This document shows positions 14,573 to 21,443 of a stretch of 35,868 bases of DNA, in pieces. The stretch is taken from NCBI GenBank assembly GCA_023266625.1, contig JAHFPT010000038.1, positions 1 to 35,868 of the forward strand, given 5' to 3'. Under the pieces are notes generated by a model that was given only the letters and a program-made list of their open reading frames with translations, was not told where the DNA came from and ran no database searches. The DNA comes from Novosphingobium sp. Its GTDB lineage: Bacteria > Pseudomonadota > Alphaproteobacteria > Sphingomonadales > Sphingomonadaceae. Positions within the stretch are counted from its first letter, which is position 1. Each line of letters begins with the position of its first letter. Position numbers and translations under genes: made by a program.

Positions 14573-16156
14573 ATGCAAATTGTCGAAACCGCCAATGTTG
14601 GCTTGAAGCGCGCCTACTCGGTGAAGATTCCCGCCAGCGATATCGCCGAGCGGGTCGATGGCGAGGTCAGGCGCCTTGCCCCGCAAGTGCGCATGCCCGG
14701 CTTCCGCCCCGGCAAGGTTCCGGCCAATCTGGTCAAGAAGATGCACGGCCCGGCCCTGCATCAGGATGCCCTGAACACGACGATTCGCGAGGCGATGGAC
14801 AAGCTCGTCGCCGAGAACAAGCTGCGCCCGGCGATGCAGCCTGAAGTGATCCTGGGTGATGGCTATGAGCAGGGCAAGGATGCCGAGCTTTCGGTCAACC
14901 TCGAAGTGCTGCCGCAGGTCGCCGCGCCGAAGCTCGACGGGCTCGCGCTCGAAAAGCTTGTAGTTTCGGTCTCGGACGGCGAAGTCGATGAGGCGGTGGC
15001 GCGGATCGCCGGTGGGCAGAAGAGCTTCACCGACGCCAAGAAGGGCAAGAAGGCCGAAAACGGCGACCAGGTGGTCTGCGATTTCGTTGGCAAGCGCGAT
15101 GGCGCCCCCTTCGACGGCGGCAAGGCCGAGAATCAGGCGATCGAGCTGGGTGCCGGCAGGTTGATCCCCGGCTTCGAGGACCAGCTGGTCGGGGTCAAGG
15201 CTGGCGATGAACGCCAGATCAAGGTGACCTTCCCCGACGATTATCCCGCCGCCGATCTCAAGGGCAAGCTCGCCACCTTCGACATCACCGTCCATGCGGT
15301 GAAGGTGCCGGGCGAGACCAAAATCGACGACGATTTCGCCAAAAACCTGGGCCTGAGCGACCTCGATCAGCTCAAGACCCTGCTGCGCGGCCAGCTGGAG
15401 CAGGAGCTTTCGGGCCTCACCCGCACCCAGATGAAGCGCGCGCTGCTCGATCAGCTCGCCGCCGGTCATGATTTCGAGGTACCGCCCTCGATGGTCGAGG
15501 CCGAGTTCGCCCAGATCTGGCAGCAGCTCACCCAGGAAGCCAGCCAGGAAGAAAATCCCGAAGCGGCATTGAAGGAAATAGAGGCGGAGAAGGACGATTA
15601 CCACGCCATTGCCGTGCGCCGGGTGCGGCTCGGCCTGCTGCTTTCGGAGATCGGCCAGGCCAATGGCGTCGAAGTGACCAATCAGGAAATGTCGATGCTG
15701 GTGCAACAGGCCGCCCAGCAATATCGCCCGGAAGACCGCCAGCGCTTCATGGAATATGTCCAGCAGGACGCGATGGCTGCCGCCCAGCTGCGCGCGCCGC
15801 TCTATGAGGACAAGGTCGTCGATTTCCTGTTCGACAAGGCGGAAGTGACCGAGCGGGAAGTTACCCGCGAACAGCTGCAAGAAGCGATCGAGGCCGAGGA
15901 TGGCCCAGGCGGCGAACATGTCCACGGGCCGGATTGCGGGCACGATCACGGCGGCAAGGTGCCCAAGAAGGCGGCTGCGAAGAAGCCTGCTGCCAAAAAG
16001 GCCGGGGCTGATACAGCGCCGGAAGCCGCCAAGCCGGTGAAAGCCGCCGCGAAGGAAGCGGCTCCCGCCAAGGAAGCTGCCCCGGCCAAAGCTGCGCCAA
16101 AGCCTGCCAAGGCCGCCGCCGCTCCGGCGAAGAAGTCCGCCGCCAAGAAGGGGTGA
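14573..16156 (+). CDS. tig: Trigger factor (ribosome-associated chaperone, PPIase)
   Basis: Chaperone that binds nascent chains at the ribosome exit. The ribosome-binding loop GFRPGKVP is at 43-50 in the N-terminal domain (1-~120), followed by an FKBP-type PPIase domain (~155-245) and the helical C-terminal chaperone domain to ~430. At 527 residues it is about 90 longer than E. coli Tig. The extra part is a His-rich stretch (GGEHVHGPDCGHDHGG), possibly metal-binding, and a Lys/Ala/Pro-rich basic tail of AAKKPAAKK/EAAPAK repeats. tRNA-Leu lies upstream and clpP/clpX downstream, the usual order, but here a toxin-antitoxin pair and a dioxygenase gene separate tig from clpP. Confidence 0.97.
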   Translation: MQIVETANVGLKRAYSVKIPASDIAERVDGEVRRLAPQVRMPGFRPGKVPANLVKKMHGPALHQDALNTTIREAMDKLVAENKLRPAMQPEVILGDGYEQGKDAELSVNLEVLPQVAAPKLDGLALEKLVVSVSDGEVDEAVARIAGGQKSFTDAKKGKKAENGDQVVCDFVGKRDGAPFDGGKAENQAIELGAGRLIPGFEDQLVGVKAGDERQIKVTFPDDYPAADLKGKLATFDITVHAVKVPGETKIDDDFAKNLGLSDLDQLKTLLRGQLEQELSGLTRTQMKRALLDQLAAGHDFEVPPSMVEAEFAQIWQQLTQEASQEENPEAALKEIEAEKDDYHAIAVRRVRLGLLLSEIGQANGVEVTNQEMSMLVQQAAQQYRPEDRQRFMEYVQQDAMAAAQLRAPLYEDKVVDFLFDKAEVTEREVTREQLQEAIEAEDGPGGEHVHGPDCGHDHGGKVPKKAAAKKPAAKKAGADTAPEAAKPVKAAAKEAAPAKEAAPAKAAPKPAKAAAAPAKKSAAKKG

Positions 16157-16203
16157 GCGCGCGTCCTGCCCCTCCGCCCTTTGCGGTGGGGGACATGCGG
16201 GTG

Positions 16204-16240
16204 ACGGCAAAGCGGCGAAGGCAGACTTGCGCTTTGCCGT
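16204..16240. promoter_or_regulatory. Perfect 11-bp inverted repeat between tig and the antitoxin gene
   Basis: ACGGCAAAGCG (16204-16214) and CGCTTTGCCGT (16230-16240) are exact reverse complements with a 15-nt loop. The right arm overlaps the predicted -35 of the antitoxin promoter. There is no T-run after it, so an operator or RNA hairpin is more likely than an intrinsic terminator for tig, though the latter is not excluded. Confidence 0.6.
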
Positions 16241-16254
16241 GATTGTGTTATAAC
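16227..16254 (+). promoter_or_regulatory. Candidate promoter giving a leaderless antitoxin mRNA
   Basis: TTGCGC (16227-16232) and TATAAC (16249-16254) are 16 bp apart. The expected transcription start, about seven bases after the -10, falls at the ATG (16261). No Shine-Dalgarno is visible, consistent with leaderless translation. Confidence 0.4.
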
Positions 16255-16260
16255 GCCTGT

Positions 16261-16488
16261 ATGAACACCTCGCTCAAAATCACCAAGATCGGCAATTCCG
16301 CCGGGATCATCCTGCCCAAGGAACTGCTGGCGCGGCTCCGTGCGGATGTCGGCGATACGCTGTTTGTGTCCGAAGCGCCGGACGGCATGCGGCTGACGGC
16401 AGCCGATCCTGGTTTTGCGGCGAAAATGGAACTCGCCGAAAAGATCATGCGTGAAGACCGCGATATTCTGCGCATATTGGCAAAGTAG
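16261..16488 (+). CDS. AbrB/MazE-like antitoxin
   Basis: A 75-residue protein with an N-terminal swapped-hairpin AbrB domain: LKITKIGNSAGIILPKELLARL is the classic MazE/SpoVT-AbrB DNA-binding pattern at residues 4-26. The C-terminal ~30 residues (FAAKMELAEKIMREDRDILRILAK) form a charged helix suited to wrapping a toxin. ATG 16261 is chosen over an upstream in-frame ATG (16243) because the AbrB domain starts right after it. Its stop TAG overlaps the GTG of the Doc-type toxin by one base. Antitoxins of this fold paired with Doc are known. Confidence 0.88.
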   Translation: MNTSLKITKIGNSAGIILPKELLARLRADVGDTLFVSEAPDGMRLTAADPGFAAKMELAEKIMREDRDILRILAK

Positions 16489-16889
16489 TGACCGCTCGAA
16501 CTGAGCCGGTCTGGCTCGACACCACGATTACACTTGCGATTCATGACCGGCAGTTGGCCGAACATGGAGGCGCAGCGGGGACACGCGACCTGGGTGCGCT
16601 CGAATCCGCGTTGGATAGAGCGCGCAACCGTTGGGCATATGGCGAGGACGATATTTGCGTCTTGGCAGCCGCGCTTGCCTTTGGCGTTGCGCGCAATCAC
16701 CCGTTTGCCGACGGCAACAAGCGCACAGCCTGGGTGCTGGCGCGGTTGTTTCTTGAGCTCAATGGCGTGATGATCGCCTTCAAGCCCGAAGCTGCGATCC
16801 GCACAGTCCTCGCCCTTGCCGCCGGTGAACTCACCGAAGATGAACTCGCAGACTGGTTTCGTCAGCATCTGGCATCGGTTTCCGGCTGA
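16488..16889 (+). CDS. doc: Doc-type toxin (Fic/Doc family)
   Basis: A 133-residue protein of the death-on-curing branch of the Fic family, which in phage P1 phosphorylates EF-Tu and stops translation. The catalytic loop HPFADGNKR is at 71-79, matching the Doc consensus HxFx(D/N)(A/G)NKR with the catalytic H71 present. Its GTG start overlaps the antitoxin stop. The protein looks intact. The pair lies between tig and clpP, normally neighbours, so it is probably an insertion; a tig-tail-like remnant follows 37 bases after the stop. Confidence 0.92.
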   Translation: MTARTEPVWLDTTITLAIHDRQLAEHGGAAGTRDLGALESALDRARNRWAYGEDDICVLAAALAFGVARNHPFADGNKRTAWVLARLFLELNGVMIAFKPEAAIRTVLALAAGELTEDELADWFRQHLASVSG

Positions 16890-16926
16890 CATAAATCGCA
16901 GCGCCCAAGGCCGAAACCGCATCGGC

Positions 16927-16971
16927 GAGAAAGCGGCTCCAGCCAAGAAAACGCCTGCAAAGAAGGCATAA
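16927..16971 (+). pseudogene. Remnant resembling the 3' end of tig
   Basis: Fourteen codons followed by TAA read EKAAPAKKTPAKKA, strikingly like the Lys/Ala/Pro tail that ends trigger factor (…APAKKSAAKKG). There is no start codon or ribosome binding site. I read it as the original or duplicated end of tig, now separated from the gene by the AbrB/Doc pair. Upstream, the frame stays open for about eight more codons without tig-like character. Confidence 0.5.
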
Positions 16972-17067
16972 CCTGCCTGCATTGCCGTCCAGAAACAAAC
17001 GTCCTGGTCATTGCTGGTTAATGTGCAACCTGTTCAGAACGTTGCTCATTGCAACCAGGAGAACAGC

Positions 17068-18012
17068 ATGTCGTCTAGCCTCGATACCATCCACACCAGC
17101 CCTGAACATGGCGGCCCTGAACACGGCGGTCCTGAACATGGCGGGCTTGCTCGCGATCTGGCTGCCATGGAACGGCTGGTGATCGGGCGAAGGCGGGCGA
17201 TCGGTCTGTTCGGCCTGGGCGCGGGCGCATTGCTGACCGGTTGCGGCGATGGGTCAGGCGGAAGCTCGGTAACGACAACTGCGACGCCTACCCCCACACC
17301 CACACCCACACCCACGCCGACCCCGACCCCGACCCCGACTGCGACCTCGACCAGCACCAGTTGCGTCTCCTTCACCACTGAAACCAACGGCCCCTACCCC
17401 GCCGATGGCACCAACACTGCGCCGGGTATCTCCTCGAATGTTCTGACACTGTCCGGAGCTGTGCGCAGCGACATCAGGTCGAGCTTCATCGGATCGGCCG
17501 CAGTTGCTCCCGGCGTGCCGCTGACGATCACCATCCAGCTGGCGGACGTGAACAACAATTGCGCCGCACTGGCTGGCTATGCGGTCTATATCTGGCACTG
17601 CGACAGGGACGGACACTATTCGCTCTACGATCTGCCAAACGAATCCTATCTGCGCGGGATTCAGATTGCCGATGCCAATGGTCGTGTTACTTTCACCACT
17701 ATCTACCCGGGTTGTTATAGTGGCCGGTTTCCGCATATTCACTTCGAAGTATACTCCTCGCTAGCCAATGCCACGAGCGGTCGTTCTGCTCGGTTGATTT
17801 CGCAATTCGCCATGCCGGATGCGGCCAGTCAGCTGGTTTATGCCACGAGCGAATATGCCAGCAGCCGGACCAATTATGCGGCGACCTCGATCAATAGTGA
17901 CAATGTTTTTGGCGATAATACTGCCGCACAGAAGGTGGCCATGACGTTGACCGCGACAGGCAGCCCTGCGGCTGGATATACCACGACCGTCACTGTCGGC
18001 ATGGCAACGTAA
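17068..18012 (+). CDS. Exported intradiol ring-cleavage dioxygenase-like lipoprotein
   Basis: A 314-residue protein; ATG 17068 follows AGGAG. Residues 10-26 are three EHGGP-type units. R41-R43 followed by AIGLFGLGAGALLTGC (C59) look like a Tat signal with a lipobox. A long (TP)n linker follows. The catalytic domain (~105-314) matches protocatechuate/catechol dioxygenase-type proteins: WHCDRDGHYS supplies Y184, and PGCYSGRFPHIHFEV supplies Y217, H223 and H225, the four Fe(III) ligands. Cytoplasmic enzymes of this fold cleave catechols; surface-anchored relatives are poorly characterised. It stands between the toxin-antitoxin pair and clpP with no catabolic neighbours. Confidence 0.85.
   Translation: MSSSLDTIHTSPEHGGPEHGGPEHGGLARDLAAMERLVIGRRRAIGLFGLGAGALLTGCGDGSGGSSVTTTATPTPTPTPTPTPTPTPTPTATSTSTSCVSFTTETNGPYPADGTNTAPGISSNVLTLSGAVRSDIRSSFIGSAAVAPGVPLTITIQLADVNNNCAALAGYAVYIWHCDRDGHYSLYDLPNESYLRGIQIADANGRVTFTTIYPGCYSGRFPHIHFEVYSSLANATSGRSARLISQFAMPDAASQLVYATSEYASSRTNYAATSINSDNVFGDNTAAQKVAMTLTATGSPAAGYTTTVTVGMAT
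17101..17145. repeat. Three 15-bp tandem units (PEHGG)
   Basis: CCTGAACATGGCGGC (17101-17115) is followed by two more copies with one or two changes, in frame near the N-terminus of the dioxygenase-like lipoprotein. They precede the signal anchor, so this segment should stay cytoplasmic or be removed. A separate (CCCACA/CCCCGA)n tract at about 17288-17340 encodes the Thr-Pro linker. Confidence 0.9.
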
Positions 18013-18085
18013 GTTAAAGGGTTAAACCTCTTGAACATTGCGCGCCCACACGCGACATAGGCGGGCCATTTTCAAGAGGATTCCC

Positions 18086-18766
18086 ATGATCGACCTGTTC
18101 GGGGCGTCAAATGCCCAAGGAAAGTTCTCCCATGACCCCGTCACCGGCGCGCTGGTGCCGATGGTCGTCGAGCAGACCAGCCGTGGCGAGCGCAGCTTCG
18201 ACATTTTCAGCCGGATGCTGCGCGAACGCATCATCTTTCTCACCGGCGAGGTTGAGGATAATATGGCCTCGCTGATCGTCGCCCAGCTGCTGTTCCTCGA
18301 ATCGGAAAACCCCTCGAAGGACATCTCGATGTATATCAACTCGCCCGGCGGCGCGGTGACGGCGGGCATGGCGATCCACGATACCATGCAATATATTCGC
18401 CCCAAGGTGTCGACAGTCTGCATCGGCCAGGCCGCTTCGATGGGCAGCTTCCTGCTCGCAGCGGGCGAACCGGGCATGCGCATCGCGCTGCCCAATGCAC
18501 GAATCATGGTCCACCAGCCCTCGGGCGGCGCGCGCGGTATGGCGTCGGATATCGAGATTCAGGCCCGCGAAATCCTGCGTATTCGCGCGCGGATGAACGA
18601 TCTCTTCGTCAAATACACCGGCAAGAGCCTGACTGATATCGAGAAATCGATGGACCGCGATACCTTTCTGGAAGCCGACGAGGCACTGAAATTTGGCATT
18701 GTCGACAAGGTGTTCGAGTCCAGGCCGGAGTCGGACAAGGTTGGTGAGGGTGGTGCCAAGGAATAA
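18086..18766 (+). CDS. clpP: ATP-dependent Clp protease proteolytic subunit ClpP
   Basis: Serine peptidase forming the double-heptamer chamber of ClpXP. ATG 18086 follows AGAGGA; 226 residues. The catalytic triad is S118 (GQAASMGSF), H143 (MVHQPSGG) and D192, with spacing identical to the E. coli enzyme. Hydrophobic-cleft and handle regions ([14 protein letters not shown], and [16 protein letters not shown]) are typical. The first ~20 residues are a short propeptide-like extension. clpX follows after 117 bp with no clear terminator between. Confidence 0.98.
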   Translation: MIDLFGASNAQGKFSHDPVTGALVPMVVEQTSRGERSFDIFSRMLRERIIFLTGEVEDNMASLIVAQLLFLESENPSKDISMYINSPGGAVTAGMAIHDTMQYIRPKVSTVCIGQAASMGSFLLAAGEPGMRIALPNARIMVHQPSGGARGMASDIEIQAREILRIRARMNDLFVKYTGKSLTDIEKSMDRDTFLEADEALKFGIVDKVFESRPESDKVGEGGAKE

Positions 18767-18883
18767 TCAACCTTGGCGCTTCAGCCCATTGCAAGCTTCG
18801 TCTGCTATGGGGCAGGATTGATAATTGCGCTCGCGCAGCTAAGCTTGGCGAGTCGGTCCCTTGCGGGGCGCATAGGATAGAGC

Positions 18884-20146
18884 ATGACGAAACTGACTGG
18901 TTCAGACGCGAAAAGCACATTGTATTGCAGCTTCTGCGGCAAATCGCAGCATGAGGTGCGCAAGCTGATTGCCGGCCCCACCGTGTTCATCTGCGATGAA
19001 TGCGTCGAGCTGTGCAACGACATCATCCGCGAAGAGACCAAGGCAGGCATTGCCGGTAAGAAAGACGGCGGGGTACCTTCCCCCCGTGACATATTCGCGA
19101 CATTGAACGATTATGTGATCGGCCAGGACCGCGCCAAGCGCGTGCTGTCGGTGGCAGTGCACAACCACTACAAACGGCTCAAACACAGCGGCAAGGGCGG
19201 CGAGGTCGAGCTGTCGAAGTCGAACATCCTGCTGGTCGGGCCAACCGGCTGCGGCAAGACGCTGCTCGCCCAGACCCTGGCCAAGACCTTCGACGTGCCC
19301 TTCACCATGGCCGATGCGACGACGCTGACCGAGGCAGGCTATGTTGGCGAGGATGTCGAGAACATCATCCTCAAGCTGCTCCAGGCCTCCGACTATAATG
19401 TCGAGAAGGCGCAGCACGGCATCGTCTATATCGACGAGATCGACAAGATCAGCCGCAAAGCCGAAAACCCCTCGATCACCCGCGACGTCTCGGGCGAAGG
19501 CGTGCAGCAGGCGCTCTTGAAGCTGATGGAAGGCACCACCGCCTCGGTCCCGCCGCAGGGCGGGCGCAAGCATCCGCAGCAGGAATTCCTCCAGGTTGAT
19601 ACCACCAATATCCTGTTCATCTGCGGCGGGGCTTTCTCAGGCCTCGAAAAGATCATCGCCGACCGTCTGCAAAAGCGCTCGATCGGCTTCGGCGCCCATG
19701 TCGCCGATCCCGACAAGCGCCGGGTGGGCGAGCTGCTGCAAAAGGCCGAGCCGGAAGATCTGCTCAAATTCGGCCTGATCCCCGAATTCGTCGGCCGCCT
19801 GCCGGTGATCGCGACGCTGGAAGACCTCGATATCGAGGCTTTGGTCAAGATCCTCAGCGAGCCGAAGAACGCGCTGGTCAAGCAGTTCCAGAAGCTGTTC
19901 GATCTCGAAGACGTGGTGCTGACCTTCACCGGCGACGCGCTCGAAACCATCGCCAAGAAGGCGATCGAACGCAAAACCGGCGCGCGGGGCCTGCGCTCGA
20001 TTGTCGAGGGCATTCTGCTCGACACCATGTTCGACCTGCCGACCGAAACCGACATCGCCGAAGTGGTGGTCGATGGCGATGTGATCGAAGGCCGCAAGGA
20101 TCCGATCCGGGTGCTGAAGGGCGATATTGCTGAAGAGGCGGCTTGA
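18884..20146 (+). CDS. clpX: ATP-dependent Clp protease ATP-binding subunit ClpX
   Basis: AAA+ unfoldase that recognises substrates and feeds ClpP; 420 residues. The N-terminal C4 zinc-binding domain (CSFCGKSQ...CDECVELC) spans ~14-42. Walker A GPTGCGKT is at 119-126, pore loop GYVG follows in [12 protein letters not shown], Walker B is VYIDEIDK, and the IGF loop that docks on ClpP appears in [10 protein letters not shown]. The sensor-2 motif GARGLRSI is near 370. In alphaproteobacteria ClpXP drives cell-cycle proteolysis, including of CtrA, which links it to the chpT gene further along. Confidence 0.98.
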   Translation: MTKLTGSDAKSTLYCSFCGKSQHEVRKLIAGPTVFICDECVELCNDIIREETKAGIAGKKDGGVPSPRDIFATLNDYVIGQDRAKRVLSVAVHNHYKRLKHSGKGGEVELSKSNILLVGPTGCGKTLLAQTLAKTFDVPFTMADATTLTEAGYVGEDVENIILKLLQASDYNVEKAQHGIVYIDEIDKISRKAENPSITRDVSGEGVQQALLKLMEGTTASVPPQGGRKHPQQEFLQVDTTNILFICGGAFSGLEKIIADRLQKRSIGFGAHVADPDKRRVGELLQKAEPEDLLKFGLIPEFVGRLPVIATLEDLDIEALVKILSEPKNALVKQFQKLFDLEDVVLTFTGDALETIAKKAIERKTGARGLRSIVEGILLDTMFDLPTETDIAEVVVDGDVIEGRKDPIRVLKGDIAEEAA

Positions 20147-20156
20147 TCCTCTTCTT

Positions 20157-20263
20157 CCCCTCCCCTTTAGGGGAGGGGATCGAGGGGTGGGGGCTGTCGG
20201 CTGGGCGAAACGTCTCGTGTAACGGACAGGCCCCACCCCAACCCCTCCCCTGAAGGGGAGGGG
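20157..20263. repeat. Paired perfect hairpins (REP/BIME-like) after clpX
   Basis: Two copies of CCCCTCCCCT-NN-AGGGGAGGGG (20157-20178 and 20242-20263) each form a perfect 10-bp stem with a two-base loop. The sequence between them is itself an imperfect inverted repeat (GGGGTGGGGGCTGT versus ACAGGCCCCACCCC), so the whole is a large composite palindrome. The first copy lies 10 bp after the clpX stop and could terminate it. Confidence 0.8.
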
Positions 20264-20273
20264 CTTTCAGGGA

Positions 20274-20375
20274 GAGAACCCAACGCCCAACCCCATCCAC
20301 AACATCCATTCCACCACCGACATCTACGGCATGCGTCTGCGCTATCAGGATGCGCTGGGCGGCATGAGTTCGTAG
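20274..20375 (+). pseudogene. Possible 3' scrap of an unidentified gene
   Basis: A frame without a start reads ...NPIHNIHSTTDIYGMRLRY followed by QDALGGMSS and TAG. The composition looks like real protein rather than shadow sequence, and the codon use matches the neighbours. I do not recognise the family. It directly follows the paired hairpins, as if a gene had been lost and only its end kept. Confidence 0.3.
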
Positions 20376-20382
20376 AGGCTGG

Positions 20383-21324
20383 CTAAACCACCCCATCGCC
20401 TTCCAGCGCGCATTCCGCACCCTCCCGCACTTCCACCTGCACCGTCGTATGGCCAATGCCGAAGTCATGCTCCAGCGCGTGTGCCAGCGCATGGAGAAAG
20501 CCGTCGCCCGGATATCCGCCCGGCATCACCAGATGCGCGGTCAGCGCGGTCTCGGTTGTGCTCATCGGCCAGATGTGGAGATCGTGCACCGCGCTCACCC
20601 CCGACCGGGCGGCGAGGAAGCTGCGCACCGCGCTCTCGTCGATCCCGTCGGGCACGGCAAGCAAGCCCATCTTCACCGCTTCGCGCAGCAGGCCCCAACT
20701 GCCCCAGGCGATCACGCTGGTGATCGCCAGCGAGGTGACCGGATCGATCCAGCGCGCGCCAGTCACCACCACCAGCAGCCCGGCCACTACCACACCCGCC
20801 GACACCGCCGCATCCGCCAGCAAATGCTGAAAGGCCGCGCGCAAATTGAGATCCGCCTTGCGTCCCTTGGCGAAGAGGAAGGCGCAGGCCCCGTTCACCA
20901 CGATGCCGATCCCCGCCACCACCATCATCGTGGTTCCGGCCACCGGCACGGGATCGGCAAGGCGGCGGATGGTCTCGACCAGGATCGCCCCCAGTGCCAC
21001 CCACAGCAGCGCGGCATTGGCAATCGCGGCGAGGATCGAGCTGCTCTTGAGGCCATAGGTGAAACGCGCCGAGGGCGGGCGGGCGGCGAGCACGCTGGCG
21101 CCCCAGGCCAGCAGCAGGCTCAGCACGTCGGAAAAATTGTGCCCGGCATCGGCCAGCAGCGCCATCGAGCCGCTGATCACCCCGGCTGCGACCTCGGCAA
21201 CGACAAAGGCGAGATTGAGCAGCACTGCCAGGGGAAAGGCCAGGCCGCCGATAGCGCCGCTGCCGGTCGGCGCGCGATGGCCGTGATGGTGGTCATGATG
21301 ATCGTCATGATGTCTGGCGCTCAT
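20383..21324 (-). CDS. Cation diffusion facilitator (CDF) metal transporter
   Basis: Inner-membrane antiporter of the CzcD/ZitB group, exporting Zn2+ or a similar divalent metal. ATG 21324 gives 313 residues with a His-rich N-terminus (MSARHHDDHHDHHHGH). Six transmembrane helices follow, with the metal site LADAGHNFSD in helix 2 and HLLADAAVS in helix 5, and a cytoplasmic C-terminal domain (DLHIWPMSTTETALTAHLVM). A longer start at 21378 is possible but adds a segment without family character. It is divergent from a secreted protein with its own His/Asp/Glu-rich patch. Confidence 0.94.
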   Translation of the reverse strand: MSARHHDDHHDHHHGHRAPTGSGAIGGLAFPLAVLLNLAFVVAEVAAGVISGSMALLADAGHNFSDVLSLLLAWGASVLAARPPSARFTYGLKSSSILAAIANAALLWVALGAILVETIRRLADPVPVAGTTMMVVAGIGIVVNGACAFLFAKGRKADLNLRAAFQHLLADAAVSAGVVVAGLLVVVTGARWIDPVTSLAITSVIAWGSWGLLREAVKMGLLAVPDGIDESAVRSFLAARSGVSAVHDLHIWPMSTTETALTAHLVMPGGYPGDGFLHALAHALEHDFGIGHTTVQVEVREGAECALEGDGVV

Positions 21325-21443
21325 TAAAAAAGCTGTCGCACAAGCGGCGGCTAGCGGCAAGTTTGCGCTGGCAGCCATGGCGGGCCTCTGGCATGAACCG
21401 GCGAACGGGCACACGTGCTGCCTGACTGCCAGGAGATGGGATC

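Noticed and set aside
12799-14595. A 598-codon minus-strand frame across sppA and tRNA-Leu
   Set aside because: It lies antisense to a clear SppA with intact catalytic residues and runs through a tRNA gene; high GC makes such shadows common.
14456-16210. A 584-codon minus-strand frame opposite tig
   Set aside because: It is the codon-position shadow of trigger factor, Leu/Gly/Arg-rich and without any domain pattern.
16204-16240. The inverted repeat as an intrinsic terminator of tig
   Set aside because: No T-run follows on the plus strand, and the right arm lies over a plausible -35; kept as an operator or hairpin candidate instead.
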